Positions 9,023 to 18,572 of a stretch of DNA of 64,000 nucleotides are shown in pieces (positions within the stretch are counted from its first letter, which is position 1; the number at the start of each line of letters is the position of its first letter). The position numbers and the translations under genes are program-made. This DNA is from Cyclobacteriaceae bacterium (GTDB taxonomy: Bacteria > Bacteroidota > Bacteroidia > Cytophagales > Cyclobacteriaceae). The DNA lies in the NCBI GenBank assembly GCA_016787605.1, contig JAEUUE010000075.1, positions 62,001 to 126,000 on the forward strand, in the 5' to 3' direction. The notes under the pieces are model-generated. The model had not been told where the DNA came from, ran no database searches, and worked only from the letters and a program-made list of their open reading frames with translations.

Positions 9023-11974
9023 TTAGTTGAGCATCATTTCGATGTCTTCGCGGGTCAGCATCTTCACAATGCTCTCCTCGGTGGAGATGAGATTTTCGGA
9101 AAGCTTGAGCTTGTGCTTTTGCAGGTGGAGGATTTTTTCCTCCACGGTGTCCCGGGTAATGAATTTGTAGGTGAAGACCTTTTTCTTTTGCCCGATGCGG
9201 TGAGCCCTGTCGATGGCTTGTTGCTCAACGGCCGGATTCCACCAGGGATCGAGGATGAAGACATAGTCGGCCTGGGTTAGGTTCAGGCCCAGTCCGCCCG
9301 CTTTGATGGAGATCAGGAAGATCTTGAGGTTGGGATCCTTGTTGAAGCGTTCCACCTGGTCTTTACGATCCATGCTTGAACCGTCGAGGTAGGCATATTC
9401 GATCTTCCGGGAGGCGAGCAGTTCTTTGACAATTTCCAGGTGCTTCACAAACTGGCTAAAGATGAGCAGCTTGTGTCCCTCCAGCAACGCGTTTTCCAGC
9501 ATGTGGGAGACGTCCTCCAGTTTTCCGGAATCGCCTTTGTAGTGCCCATCCACCATCCGGGGATGGTTGGACAATTGCCTCAACTTGGTCAAACCTTCGA
9601 GAATGGTCATTCTCGAATTGTTGATGCCCTCCTTTTCGATGTGATCCAGAATTTTACCCCTGTAATAGGCTTTCGCTTCTTCATATTTCTCAGCCTGCGC
9701 CGTGGAGAGCTTGGTGTAATAAATATTCTCCACTTTCTCCGGCAGGTCGGTGGCCACTTGCGATTTGAGGCGACGAAGAATGAAAGGCTTGATGATGGCG
9801 TTGAGCTTCTTGGTTTTCAGTTCATCTTTTTGCTTTTCAATGGGCACCTGGAATTCATTCTTGAAGTAGGTCTGGCCACCCAGGAGGCCGGGGTTGATGA
9901 AGGTCATTTGCGACCACAAATCCAGCGTGGTGTTTTCCAGGGGCGTACCGGTCAGGGTAAGCTTGTGCCGGGATTTGAGTTGCAAAACCGCTTTGGCAAT
10001 GTTCGACGAAGGGTTCTTGATGACCTGCGATTCGTCCAGGATGATATAGTTGAACGTAAACTGTTGCAGCAGGTCGATATCCAGCCGGGTAATACCATAG
10101 GAGGTCAGCACGACATCATATTGCCCGAATTGCTGGATGTTCTTGTTGCGGTTGGTGCCGGTGTAGGTGAGAATTCGAAGGCCGGGTGTGAATTTGGCAG
10201 CTTCCATCTCCCAGTTATAAATGAGGGACGTCGGCATGATCAGGAGGGAGGTCCCGGTATTGCCTTTTTCTTTTTCAGACTCGAGCAGGGCAAGGGTTTG
10301 GACGGTCTTACCCAAGCCCATGTCGTCGGCCAGGCAGCCGCCGAGATTGAACTCGTTGAGGAAACGGAGCCAGTTGTATCCCGCCTTTTGATAGGGACGC
10401 AATTGCCCCTGGAATCCCTGGGGCAGCGGGTAGTCGCGGATGCCGGTGAAGTTCTCGAGATTCCGTAGCCGGTCGCTGATATGGACCTTGGCCAGGTTGC
10501 TGTCCTGGAGATCCTTGACCAGGTTGACATGATATTTGCGAAGCACGGGTTTCTCATTCTTTCCATGCGTCTCGCTGAGGGCAAAGAGGTCGCTGTACTT
10601 GGTGAGCCAGGCTTCGGGAATAATGGCGATCTCTCCGTTGGGCAATTTGAATTCTACCTTCTTCTTGAGAATGATCTTTCGAAGTTCCTTGAAGCTGATC
10701 TCATATTCGCCGAAGCGGATACGGGCATGAATGTCAAACCAATCGATGCTTTCACGCACCTCCAGTTCGATGACCGCCTTCCCAACGAAATATTTCTTGT
10801 CGCGGTTGTCAGGCTGACTTACTTCAAAGCCGAAGTTGAGCAGGTTGACCCGGTTTTCGTTGATCCATGAGAAGGCATGAGCCTTGTCGACGGAAGTGCG
10901 GAAGTTTCCGCCCAGGGGCAACCCCAGCTTGATTAGTGTGTTGGCGAATTTCTTCTCCGATTCCGTGTCCCGCTTGATGCGGTGGAAAATGTAGTCCTGG
11001 TTCTGCTGCTCGAGCATGACGCTCACGGGTTCGGCATCTCCTCCCCGAAAGCGATGCTTGCCGTATTTGAATGACAAGTCGAAAACAATCTTTCCAGCCT
11101 CATCACTGGCCACTGCGTCGGGTGCCGTTTCTCCAAACAAGTTGGGTCCTTCTTTCTGCCCGTTGGCCGGAAGTTCGGAGATGGTCAGTAATGGATGGGG
11201 CTCGTAAGTCGTTTTCTGTATTTGGAAACCCTCGACATCAATGTCCTCAAATGAAGCGACCAGCGTGGTGATGAAATTCTTGTAGTAATTATCCTCCAGG
11301 TTCTTGGGAATGACGATGGTTTTCTTGCTGAGGAAAGGCTGAAGCTTCTTTCCATCAATGGGTTTGTCGAAGCCGTAGAGCTTTCCTTCTACGACCATCC
11401 AGGCCGGATTCCGGCAGACCATGTACGCGTTCGGGGTGGGAAGGTTCAGCGGCTTGTCTTCATGGGTAATCACCGGGTAGTAGGTCGTGCTTTCCTGGGT
11501 GCGCCGAAAATAGAAATGGATCCGGGCACGCTGATCCATGACTTCCAGTTTGCGCCAGGTCGGTTCACCGTCATTCCCCATTTCATAGAGCCGTTTGCCC
11601 TTGAGTTTTTCGAGGATGGTTGCTCGCCTCTTTTCCATGTAGGCATCGATTTCTTCCTGGAGGAGGCGCTCTTCTCCTTTGTCCTTCTTGTAGACCCGGT
11701 TGAAAAACTCATCGGGCTTCATGACTTTACGTGAGAATTTGCGCAGCACCGCGTCCTGGTTCATCTGGTCCATAAGGTCGATGAGCTCGTAGTCGCGATC
11801 GTCGAGGCCCTTGGCAAACTCTCTGGCGTTCTTGGAGGAAATATTCTGATGTTGATAGGTCAGCTTGCCTTTCTCGTCAAGCTTGACAATAAAGGATTCG
11901 AAAATATAGCCCAGGTACTCGTGCTGGTACAGCGAGTAGATCAGTTGAAATGGCTGTGATGCCGAAACCTTCAT
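9023..11974 (-). CDS. SNF2-family DNA translocase (DEAD/DEAH helicase superfamily 2)
   Basis: A 983-residue bacterial SNF2-type ATPase, presumed to move along double-stranded DNA and remodel protein-DNA or RNA-polymerase complexes. The first about 500 residues are the divergent N-terminal region of bacterial SNF2 proteins. Walker A is ADDMGLGKTVQ near residue 550, the Walker B box is LDESQ near 646 (DESQ rather than DEAH, common in this bacterial branch), and the helicase C-terminal motif VI is QAIDRAHRIGQ near 920. A TGTPLENTTLDLWSQ motif III is clear. The start ATG follows a structured leader (12005-12062). No toxin, methylase or phospholipase-D partner adjoins it, so it does not look like part of a known SNF2-containing defence system such as DISARM. 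Confidence 0.93.
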   Translation of the reverse strand: MKVSASQPFQLIYSLYQHEYLGYIFESFIVKLDEKGKLTYQHQNISSKNAREFAKGLDDRDYELIDLMDQMNQDAVLRKFSRKVMKPDEFFNRVYKKDKGEERLLQEEIDAYMEKRRATILEKLKGKRLYEMGNDGEPTWRKLEVMDQRARIHFYFRRTQESTTYYPVITHEDKPLNLPTPNAYMVCRNPAWMVVEGKLYGFDKPIDGKKLQPFLSKKTIVIPKNLEDNYYKNFITTLVASFEDIDVEGFQIQKTTYEPHPLLTISELPANGQKEGPNLFGETAPDAVASDEAGKIVFDLSFKYGKHRFRGGDAEPVSVMLEQQNQDYIFHRIKRDTESEKKFANTLIKLGLPLGGNFRTSVDKAHAFSWINENRVNLLNFGFEVSQPDNRDKKYFVGKAVIELEVRESIDWFDIHARIRFGEYEISFKELRKIILKKKVEFKLPNGEIAIIPEAWLTKYSDLFALSETHGKNEKPVLRKYHVNLVKDLQDSNLAKVHISDRLRNLENFTGIRDYPLPQGFQGQLRPYQKAGYNWLRFLNEFNLGGCLADDMGLGKTVQTLALLESEKEKGNTGTSLLIMPTSLIYNWEMEAAKFTPGLRILTYTGTNRNKNIQQFGQYDVVLTSYGITRLDIDLLQQFTFNYIILDESQVIKNPSSNIAKAVLQLKSRHKLTLTGTPLENTTLDLWSQMTFINPGLLGGQTYFKNEFQVPIEKQKDELKTKKLNAIIKPFILRRLKSQVATDLPEKVENIYYTKLSTAQAEKYEEAKAYYRGKILDHIEKEGINNSRMTILEGLTKLRQLSNHPRMVDGHYKGDSGKLEDVSHMLENALLEGHKLLIFSQFVKHLEIVKELLASRKIEYAYLDGSSMDRKDQVERFNKDPNLKIFLISIKAGGLGLNLTQADYVFILDPWWNPAVEQQAIDRAHRIGQKKKVFTYKFITRDTVEEKILHLQKHKLKLSENLISTEESIVKMLTREDIEMMLN

Positions 11975-12004
11975 ACTGGCCTCAATTTGGGCTTATCTGG
12001 AGTG

Positions 12005-12062
12005 TCTGCTTTTCCAAAAGCGACGCCCAAAGCCGTTCGGGCAGAGTTTCGGAAAAAGCAGA
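12005..12062 (-). other. Long stem-loop in the leader of the SNF2 gene
   Basis: The outer arms TCTGCTTTTCC (12005-12015) and GGAAAAAGCAGA (12051-12062) pair over about 11 bp with a one-base bulge. An inner GCCC (12025-12028) pairs with GGGC (12039-12042). On the minus strand the structure ends 30 bases before the SNF2 ATG and follows the LolC/E-type gene by 56 bases. No T-run follows the stem on either strand, so it is not an obvious terminator. A structured 5' leader or a processing site is possible. Confidence 0.4.
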
Positions 12063-12118
12063 ATTGCAATATAATCAATTCACCCTTACGTGGTTAGGGA
12101 ATTGTGATCAATATCGAC

Positions 12119-13339
12119 CTACAATTCACTCAGGGAATACGCTCTGGAGGCCAGGACGGCGGGCCTGAAGGAGACCAGGGCGGAGACGACGATAATGACT
12201 ACTATGGTAAGCAGGAAATCGAGGGGCCGTATGTCGACCGGGTAGTTGGCGACAATAGCATTTTCCATCCCCATGCCCACCAGCCCGATGGTGTCCTGGA
12301 GGTAGCACAAGACACCCCCCAGGATCAGGCCGGCCACGGCCCCGATGAAGGAGATGAGTGCCCCTTCGGCCAGGAAGATGTTACGGATCAGGGCCTGGGT
12401 AGCGCCAAGCGAGGCGAGTATGCTGATATCTTTCTTCTTGTCGATGGAAAGCATCATCAGTGAAAAGAAGATATTGATGGAAGCGATCAGCAGCAGCAAC
12501 GAAAGCGAGAGAAAAGTGAATAGCTTCTCGATACGCAGGAGCCGGTAAAGATCCTTGTGTTGCTCTTCATTGGTCAGGATCTGGTATCCGCTGCCCAAAT
12601 GTTTCTGAAGTGCCTCCTTTACTTCGGCTGTTTGTAACCCTTCTGTCTGAACTTCCACGGAAGTACGCTGGTTGCCCGACCGGAAGAGTTCCTGCGCGAA
12701 TGGGAGGGGTACAAAAATGTAATTCTCATCATAGTTCTTTTCAATGGAGAAAACGCCGCCCGGTCGGATGCTTTTTTGTGTATAAAGCGATGCGCTGCTT
12801 AGGGCCCCCGGCCGTGAATCATTGATGTAGTACATCCGCAAAGCCCGGGTATCGTCTTCCACTTCGGCCGACAGGGTATAACGCACGCCGCGCCCCATGA
12901 TGGCGAAGGGAATGCTGTCGCGGGAAAGAACAAGTTCACCCTCCACCAGGTGTTTGTCCAGGCGCCGCTGGTCGATGAAGTTTTCGCTTACTCCCTTGAC
13001 GGTCACCACCATCGCGGCATCGCGGTAGCGGACATAGGCATAGTCTTCGATCACTTCGGTTACGGTTTTCACCCCGGGAATCTGCCCGACTTCCTCCAAC
13101 CACTCATCGGTCACGGTAAATGTTTTTCCCTGCGCGGCCTCAATCTTCAGCTCTGGATCGAACGACGTGTACAGCGACCGGAGCAAAACTTCCAGCCCGT
13201 TGAAAACGGATAATACGATGATCAGGGCAGCCGTGGCAAAGGCAACGCCCAGCATGGACAGACCGGAGATGACGTTGATGAAATTTTTCTTTCGGCGGGA
13301 GAGGAAGTAACGCCGGGCTATGAACAAAGAGAGGTTCAT
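12119..13339 (-). CDS. LolC/LolE-type ABC transporter permease
   Basis: A 406-residue FtsX/MacB-fold permease of the lipoprotein-releasing system type (Lol), which extracts lipoproteins from the inner membrane for transfer to the outer membrane. I start at 13339 (MNLSLFIARRYFLSRRKKNF); the frame extends to 13432, overlapping rbfA, but the added residues are not conserved. Helix 1 (about 22-45, VISGLSMLGVAFATAALIIVL) is followed by the large periplasmic domain and three C-terminal helices (about 275-400). FIARRYF and the K-N-x-INVIS motif are characteristic of Bacteroidota LolC/E. The gene is read 7 bases after rbfA. The ATPase LolD is not in the window. Confidence 0.88.
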   Translation of the reverse strand: MNLSLFIARRYFLSRRKKNFINVISGLSMLGVAFATAALIIVLSVFNGLEVLLRSLYTSFDPELKIEAAQGKTFTVTDEWLEEVGQIPGVKTVTEVIEDYAYVRYRDAAMVVTVKGVSENFIDQRRLDKHLVEGELVLSRDSIPFAIMGRGVRYTLSAEVEDDTRALRMYYINDSRPGALSSASLYTQKSIRPGGVFSIEKNYDENYIFVPLPFAQELFRSGNQRTSVEVQTEGLQTAEVKEALQKHLGSGYQILTNEEQHKDLYRLLRIEKLFTFLSLSLLLLIASINIFFSLMMLSIDKKKDISILASLGATQALIRNIFLAEGALISFIGAVAGLILGGVLCYLQDTIGLVGMGMENAIVANYPVDIRPLDFLLTIVVIIVVSALVSFRPAVLASRAYSLSEL

Positions 13340-13346
13340 GACGACA

Positions 13347-13721
13347 TTACTCCTCGGTGGACGATGCCGGAGGAATGTGTAAACTCTTGAGCAGATCATC
13401 CATGCGCTGGGCCTTTTCCTCCACCTCGTCAATCAGGAAGGCGAGTTCAGGAATGATCCTGGCCTGGTTGCGGATGCGATCGCCCAGGGCTTTACGAATT
13501 TCTTTCTTGTGTTGGTCCAGCTTCTCCAGGATCGCTTTCTTGTCCTTGGCCAGCATCATACTGATGTACACTTTGGCCAGGCTCAGGTCCGGACTCATTC
13601 GGACCTCCACGATGGTGATGAAGGTATTGCCGAGCACCCCACGCTGGTCGCGTTGGAAAATGTCACTGAGCTCCTTCTGTATCAGGCGGCCAAATTTCTG
13701 TTGGCGAACGGTTCCGGTCAT
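13347..13721 (-). CDS. rbfA: Ribosome-binding factor A
   Basis: A 124-residue KH-fold 30S maturation factor needed for late 16S rRNA processing and cold adaptation. The start MTGTVRQQKFGRLIQKELSDIFQ and the LSLAKVYISMM and RIIPELAFLIDE segments are diagnostic of RbfA. The length is normal. The LolC/E-type gene follows after 7 bases, an arrangement also seen in other Bacteroidota. A TATCTTTA box stands only 4 bases upstream of the ATG, so the mRNA may be leaderless. Confidence 0.95.
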   Translation of the reverse strand: MTGTVRQQKFGRLIQKELSDIFQRDQRGVLGNTFITIVEVRMSPDLSLAKVYISMMLAKDKKAILEKLDQHKKEIRKALGDRIRNQARIIPELAFLIDEVEEKAQRMDDLLKSLHIPPASSTEE

Positions 13722-13725
13722 GGTG

Positions 13726-13733
13726 TAAAGATA
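13726..13733 (-). promoter_or_regulatory. -7 box directly in front of rbfA
   Basis: On the minus strand the sequence is TATCTTTA, a 7/8 match to TAnnTTTG, followed by CACC and then the rbfA ATG. With the usual Bacteroidota spacing the transcript would begin at or within a base or two of the start codon. A -33 TTTG is not evident. Confidence 0.4.
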
Positions 13734-13810
13734 GCAAAACCGGGCCCGGGGTTGTCAGGCAGGGACGATGCCTCGTATTTTTTTGGTTATTTGCGGCTGA
13801 ATTTCTGCCC

Positions 13811-15202
13811 GTGCTTCGCTATTTCAGGATCAATGACCCCTATCGTCTCCTGGCACTTCTCGTGCTCATGATCCTGGCGGGCTTGCCCATTTTGGTGGAG
13901 AGCCCCGATCTCACCCTGCAGGAGCTGCGCGACATGGTGGTGGGTGAGCGGGTGGGCAATAAAATACTTTACGTCGATCTGGTGGACCGCACCCCGCCGC
14001 TCATGGCCGTATTCGACGGAGTGCTTGACTTCCTGTTTGGCCGTTCGCTGGTGGCCCGCCACCTGCTGGCTTTATTCGTCCTTTTCTTCCAGGCGGCCTA
14101 CTTTGCATTGCTGCTCATTCAGAACCGGGCCTACAACGAAAACACATACGTACCCTCGCTCATCTTCGGGTTGCTCTGTTTCCTTTCTTTTGACTTGCTT
14201 TCACCTACTCCCGAATTGTTTGCCTCGACGCTCTTGTTGTTTGCCTTGAATAATATTTTCAAGGAGATCGAGTTCAGAATTGACCGGGACACCATTACGC
14301 TTGGCCTCGGTCTCTTCATCGGTTTGGCCTCGCTGATTGTATTGTCTTATCTCATCTTTCTTCCAGGAGCGATTCTTGTTCTTATCCTGTTTGCCCGCAC
14401 CTCACTGCGGAAAATCTTTCTGGTTCTTCTTGGATTTGGACTGGCGCATGGGATCGTATTCACGCTCTATTATTACTATGGCAACACAATTGAGTTGTGG
14501 CAAAACTTCTATGTCGCGAACGTCAGGCAGGCCAGTTCATGGCTGGTCAGCCTGCGCACACTGGCCTGGGTAGGAATATTTCCGTTCCTCTATTTTCTGC
14601 TCTCCCTTTTCATGCTGACGCGTGAAGCCCGTTTCACCAAATACCAATCACAAATCTTCCAGGTATTGTTCGTCTGGCTGCTGTTGTCGGCTGTGGTGGT
14701 CTGGTTCGAGCCGGGAATTGCACCTCACTCGTTCATCATCTTCCTGCCTCCCCTCGCTTACTTTATCAGCCACTACCTCCTGTTGATTCGCCGAAAGCAA
14801 ATTGCGGAGTTCATGCTTTGGTTCCTGATCGTCGGGGTGGTGGCCACAGGGATTTCTGTCCGGAAGGACTGGATTCCTGGTGTGGATTATTCGGGCATGT
14901 TCGTACGACCATCGGAGTTGGACGGGGAGATACGCGGGAAGCGGGTGATGGTGGTGGGCGAAGACCCGGGCTTATATCAGCACAATTCGCTCGGCGGCGG
15001 ATTTTATGATTGGGAATTGTCGCGTCAGTATTTTGAGCACCCGGAATATTACGAGCATGTCATCCGGATGAGCCGTGCCTTTGAGGAGGATGCCCCGGAA
15101 GTGATCGTGGACAAGGAAAATCGAATGGAAGCGGTCTTGGAGCGTCTTCCGGCCATCAGGCAGCGCTACCAGAAAGAAGGGAATCTCTACCGACTCCGTT
15201 AG
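13811..15202 (+). CDS. Polytopic membrane protein, DUF6427-like
   Basis: A 463-residue integral membrane protein with a GTG start (MLRYFRINDPYRLLALLVLM). I count about ten hydrophobic segments up to residue 350, then a soluble C-terminal part (about 365-463) containing KRVMVVGEDPGLYQHN and a terminal coil. The layout (RINDPYR..., short first loop with RTPPLMAVFDGVLDFLFG) resembles the Cytophagales DUF6427-like family, related in topology to GT-C membrane glycosyltransferases, but no DxD or other catalytic motif is clear. It is divergent from rbfA (89 bases apart) and its 3' end overlaps the convergent rpiB stop by 4 bases. Function unknown; an envelope role is an inference. Confidence 0.75.
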   Translation: MLRYFRINDPYRLLALLVLMILAGLPILVESPDLTLQELRDMVVGERVGNKILYVDLVDRTPPLMAVFDGVLDFLFGRSLVARHLLALFVLFFQAAYFALLLIQNRAYNENTYVPSLIFGLLCFLSFDLLSPTPELFASTLLLFALNNIFKEIEFRIDRDTITLGLGLFIGLASLIVLSYLIFLPGAILVLILFARTSLRKIFLVLLGFGLAHGIVFTLYYYYGNTIELWQNFYVANVRQASSWLVSLRTLAWVGIFPFLYFLLSLFMLTREARFTKYQSQIFQVLFVWLLLSAVVVWFEPGIAPHSFIIFLPPLAYFISHYLLLIRRKQIAEFMLWFLIVGVVATGISVRKDWIPGVDYSGMFVRPSELDGEIRGKRVMVVGEDPGLYQHNSLGGGFYDWELSRQYFEHPEYYEHVIRMSRAFEEDAPEVIVDKENRMEAVLERLPAIRQRYQKEGNLYRLR

Positions 15203-15633
15203 CAGCCTATTTTGTCAACACGGCGGGCATGACGACCGCCTTCGAAACTGGAACTCAGAAAACGATCGAGGATGCGCTCAGCTTCCTCATAGGGGATGAA
15301 TCGTGCGGACAGACAGAGAATGTTGGCGTCGTTGTGCTCGCGTGCCAGCGCAGCAAGGTCTTCATTCCAGCAGATGGCCGCACGGATTCCCGCATGCTTG
15401 TTGGCGGCCATGGCCACCCCATTGCCGCTTCCGCAGACCAAAAGGCCCAGGTCAAATTCCTTGCGCTCGACTGCCGCAGCAACCGGGTGGGCGAAATCGG
15501 GGTAGTCGACAGACTCCTCGCTGTAGGTTCCGTAATCATGGACGCGATGTCCACTTGATTCCAGCCACTTCTTGAGTTTTTCCTTGAGCGAGAATCCGGC
15601 GTGATCGGCTCCTATGGCTATGGTTTGCATCAT
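15199..15633 (-). CDS. rpiB: Ribose-5-phosphate isomerase B
   Basis: A 144-residue RpiB/LacAB-family isomerase interconverting ribose-5-phosphate and ribulose-5-phosphate in the pentose phosphate pathway. IGADHAGF (7-14) is the phosphate-sugar binding start, C67 in VCGSGNGVAMAANK is the catalytic Cys, and REHNDANIL supplies the conserved His near residue 100. It is the last gene of the leftward glyA-tatC-rpiB run; its ATG overlaps the tatC stop (ATGATG at 15628-15633 on the minus strand), implying translational coupling. Confidence 0.95.
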   Translation of the reverse strand: MMQTIAIGADHAGFSLKEKLKKWLESSGHRVHDYGTYSEESVDYPDFAHPVAAAVERKEFDLGLLVCGSGNGVAMAANKHAGIRAAICWNEDLAALAREHNDANILCLSARFIPYEEAERILDRFLSSSFEGGRHARRVDKIGC

Positions 15634-16469
15634 GCGGTTAATTCATCGGATTGAGCCAGCCGTTCTTCCTCCTTGCGCTTCCTTCGCATCACGTTGGCCG
15701 AGATGAAAATACTGATTTCATAGAGCAGAAACAACGGCATGGAGATGAGCATCTGGCTCAGCGGATCCGGGGGAGTCACGATAGCACCGATGATCAGGAT
15801 CACCACATAGGCATGCTTGCGATAGGTGCGCATGAAGGCAGGCGTGAGCAGCCCGATCTTGGTCAGGAAGTAGACGACCACTGGGAGCTGAAAGAGCAGG
15901 CCACTTCCAAAAACGAGGGCGATGAAAGTGCTGACGAATGAAGTAATATCGAACTCGTTTACGATTTGAGGAGCAATCTGGTACGAGGAGAAAAACCAGG
16001 TCATCAGCGGGACGAGCACGAAATAGCCGAACAATACGCCCAGGAGAAACAGGGTAGAGACGGCGAACACGGCTCCCCGCGAATTTCTCATCTCGTTGGT
16101 GTGAAGGCCGGGTTTGACAAAGCGCCAGATCTCCCAAAAGACATAGGGGAACGAAACAATGAAGCCAATGACAAACGCGGCCAGGAACTGCATGGTGAAC
16201 TGTCCGGTCATGTACCGGCTTTGAATCTTGAAATCAAAGGGCTTTACGCAAAGGGCCTCTTGCGCACCCGTAAATTCACCGAGTTCACACAACCAGCGGA
16301 AGGTTGGAAAGTCGATGTTTGCCGGTGCAAAAATGACGTTCGTGAAAATCCAGGGGGCATAAATGAAGGCCAGGATCATGAAGATCATGATGGCAATCGC
16401 CGAACGAATGAGGTGCCACCGGAGTTCTTCCAGGTGATCCAGGAACGACATTTCTTTTTCCTCACTCAT
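15630..16469 (-). CDS. tatC: Sec-independent protein translocase TatC
   Basis: TatC is the multi-spanning receptor for twin-arginine signal peptides. The 279-residue protein begins MSEEKEMSFLDHLEELRWHLIRS, containing the invariant FLDHLEELR, and FVVSFPYVFWEIWRFVKPGLH-type sequence near residue 105-130, with conserved E in WEIWRF. Six transmembrane helices are visible. A longer periplasmic loop (about 45-75, with two Cys) is typical of Bacteroidota TatC. tatA is not in the window. It lies 20 bases downstream of glyA and overlaps rpiB, so the three form an operon. Confidence 0.95.
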   Translation of the reverse strand: MSEEKEMSFLDHLEELRWHLIRSAIAIMIFMILAFIYAPWIFTNVIFAPANIDFPTFRWLCELGEFTGAQEALCVKPFDFKIQSRYMTGQFTMQFLAAFVIGFIVSFPYVFWEIWRFVKPGLHTNEMRNSRGAVFAVSTLFLLGVLFGYFVLVPLMTWFFSSYQIAPQIVNEFDITSFVSTFIALVFGSGLLFQLPVVVYFLTKIGLLTPAFMRTYRKHAYVVILIIGAIVTPPDPLSQMLISMPLFLLYEISIFISANVMRRKRKEEERLAQSDELTA

Positions 16470-16489
16470 AATTCATTGGGCCGGATACT

Positions 16490-17761
16490 TCAGGCGTACA
16501 GGGGAAACTTCTTCATGAAGGCATTGACCGACCGCTTCACGGCTTTCAGGTGCTTCTCGTCCTGGGGCCTCTGAAGCGCCAGGTCGATGAAGTCGACCAC
16601 CTTAATGACATCCTTTTCTTTCAGGCCGCGGGTGGTCACGGCGGGTGTGCCGATGCGCATCCCGGAGGTCACCATGGGAGACTGCGTATCAAAAGGCACC
16701 ATATTCTTGTTGATCGTGATGTCGGCCTTGATCAACGATTCCTCGGCAATCTTGCCCGTCAGGTTCTTGGAGCGCAGGTCGATCAGCATGAGGTGATTGT
16801 CGGTTCCACCGGAGATGATCTTGTAGCCTTTCTTCACGAAGGCGTTCGCCATGGCCTTGGCATTCTTGGCCACCTGGACGATGTAATCCATATATTCATC
16901 ACTGAGCGCTTCTTCAAACGCTACGGCTTTAGCGGCAATGACGTGCTCAAGCGGTCCGCCCTGCGTACCCGGGAATACGCCGGAGTCGAGGATGGAAGAC
17001 ATCTTCCTGATTTCGCCCTTCGGTGTCTTGAGCCCCCACGGGTTGTCAAAATTGGCCCCAATCATGATCAACCCTCCGCGCGGACCCCGGAGAGTCTTGT
17101 GCGTAGTGGTGGTGATGATGTGACAATGCTTCATGGGGTCGTTGAGAAGCCCACGAGCGATCAATCCGGCAGGGTGGGAGATGTCGGCAAGCAGGAGCGC
17201 TCCTACGGCATCGGCCGCCTCGCGCAGTTTCTTATAGTCCCAATCGCGGCTGTAGGCACTGGCGCCGCAGATGATCATTTTGGGTTTCTCACGTTTGGCG
17301 ATTTCGATCACGTTGTCGAAATCGATAAGCCCGGTGCTTTCTTCCACGCCATAAAAGACCGGCTGATAAAGTTTACCTGAAAAGTTGACCGGTGAGCCGT
17401 GGGTGAGGTGCCCGCCGTGGGAAAGATCAAAGCCCAGGATCTTGTCGCCCGGCTTCAGGCAGGCGAGCATGACGGCCGCGTTGGCTTGCGCCCCGGAATG
17501 CGGCTGCACGTTGGCCCAGCTGGCGCCAAACAACTTTTTCACCCGATCGATGGCCAGCTGTTCAATTTCATCGACGACTTCGCAGCCTCCGTAATACCGC
17601 TTGCCCGGCAGACCCTCCGCATACTTGTTGGTGAGAACGGTGCCTTGGGCCTTCATCACCTGGGTGGAGACAAAGTTCTCAGAGGCTATAAGTTCAATAC
17701 CGTGCTGCTGGCGCTGCTTCTCTTTTTCAATGAGGTCGAAAATGATCTTGTCTTTCTTCAT
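16490..17761 (-). CDS. glyA: Serine hydroxymethyltransferase
   Basis: A 423-residue PLP enzyme that converts serine and tetrahydrofolate to glycine and 5,10-methylene-THF, the main source of one-carbon units. The start [18 protein letters not shown] and [13 protein letters not shown] are typical. The PLP lysine is in [14 protein letters not shown] (about residue 230), and [11 protein letters not shown] binds cofactor. [16 protein letters not shown] lies in the C-terminal domain. Length is normal. First gene of the glyA-tatC-rpiB operon. Confidence 0.97.
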   Translation of the reverse strand: MKKDKIIFDLIEKEKQRQQHGIELIASENFVSTQVMKAQGTVLTNKYAEGLPGKRYYGGCEVVDEIEQLAIDRVKKLFGASWANVQPHSGAQANAAVMLACLKPGDKILGFDLSHGGHLTHGSPVNFSGKLYQPVFYGVEESTGLIDFDNVIEIAKREKPKMIICGASAYSRDWDYKKLREAADAVGALLLADISHPAGLIARGLLNDPMKHCHIITTTTHKTLRGPRGGLIMIGANFDNPWGLKTPKGEIRKMSSILDSGVFPGTQGGPLEHVIAAKAVAFEEALSDEYMDYIVQVAKNAKAMANAFVKKGYKIISGGTDNHLMLIDLRSKNLTGKIAEESLIKADITINKNMVPFDTQSPMVTSGMRIGTPAVTTRGLKEKDVIKVVDFIDLALQRPQDEKHLKAVKRSVNAFMKKFPLYA

Positions 17762-17827
17762 GAGGACGGGAATGAAAGGCCCAAAAATACGGGGTAAGGA
17801 GTCATTTCCCTAACCGCAATCGGTGTT

Positions 17828-18553
17828 CTACCAACTGCCGCTGCTGCCTCCGCCTCCAAAGCTTCCGCCTCCGCCCGAGAATCCGCCAAAGCCGCCGCCA
17901 CCGCCTCCCCAACCACGTCCGCCTCCGCCATAATACCATCCGCGGCCGGAAGACCATCCGCTGCCGCCCCCACGATTTCCACGACTTCTCATGATCAGCA
18001 CGATGATCAGGAGCAGTATAATGAATACCGCGGGCGTCCGTTGCCGTTTCGATTGGCGTGTTCCGGTCCCCCGGTATTCTCCCTTGATGGCTTTGCGGAT
18101 GGCATCGATCGAGGCGACAACGCCTCCGTCATAATCTTGCCGGCGGAAAGCCGGTGCCATTTCATTCCGGATGATCCGGTTGCAGATGGCATCCGGAAGC
18201 GGACCCTCCAGTCCCTGCCCCACCTCAATGCGCATTTTTCTTTCCTCCACGGCCACCAAAAGGATCACCCCGTTGTCCCTGTCTTTGGACCCCAGTTTCC
18301 AGGCATCGGCCACACGGATTCCGAATTGGTCGATGCTTTCTCCCTCGAGCGTAGGGACAATGAGAATGGCTATCTGGTTGGAGGTGGAATCTTCAAAAGC
18401 GCGCAATGACTGTTCGAGATAGCTTACCGTGGCAGGAGCTAGCAGGCTCGCATCATCATGAACCCGGTGGTTAGCCAGTTCGGGGATGTCGCGTTGAGCC
18501 CGGGCAAGAAAGGGAATAGAAAAAACAGCGAGGAACAACAGGGCGGTTCGCAT
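17828..18553 (-). CDS. Exported TPM-domain protein with glycine-rich tail (YgcG-like)
   Basis: A TPM (YgcG) domain protein of about 241 residues. I use the ATG at 18553, giving MRTALLFLAVFSIPFLARAQ as signal peptide; an alternative ATG at 18580 overlaps the upstream stop codon. The TPM domain (about 25-170) has the VHDDASLL start and NQIAILIVPTLEGESIDQFGIRV core. A single transmembrane helix (VFIILLLIIVLIMRSR, about 183-200) and then a Gly/Ser/Trp-rich tail ending FGGGGSSGSW follow. This is the standard YgcG layout. In many Bacteroidota lemA precedes two TPM genes; here the two TPM genes are present but lemA is not adjacent. Role unknown, envelope-linked. Confidence 0.88.
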   Translation of the reverse strand: MRTALLFLAVFSIPFLARAQRDIPELANHRVHDDASLLAPATVSYLEQSLRAFEDSTSNQIAILIVPTLEGESIDQFGIRVADAWKLGSKDRDNGVILLVAVEERKMRIEVGQGLEGPLPDAICNRIIRNEMAPAFRRQDYDGGVVASIDAIRKAIKGEYRGTGTRQSKRQRTPAVFIILLLIIVLIMRSRGNRGGGSGWSSGRGWYYGGGGRGWGGGGGGFGGFSGGGGSFGGGGSSGSW

Positions 18554-18572
18554 ACCGGAAGCAGGAATGGAA

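Noticed and set aside
9440-10468. A 342-residue rightward frame
   Set aside because: It lies antisense to the SNF2 helicase catalytic region, which has unmistakable motifs on the other strand.
9023-11974. A defence system built on the SNF2 protein
   Set aside because: Neighbours are SDR, LolC/E and rbfA, with no methylase, nuclease or phospholipase partner.
12076-12104. A hairpin (CAATT...CCCT with AGGGAATTG) after the LolC/E gene
   Set aside because: The stem needs a two-base bulge and has no T-run, so I do not call it a terminator.
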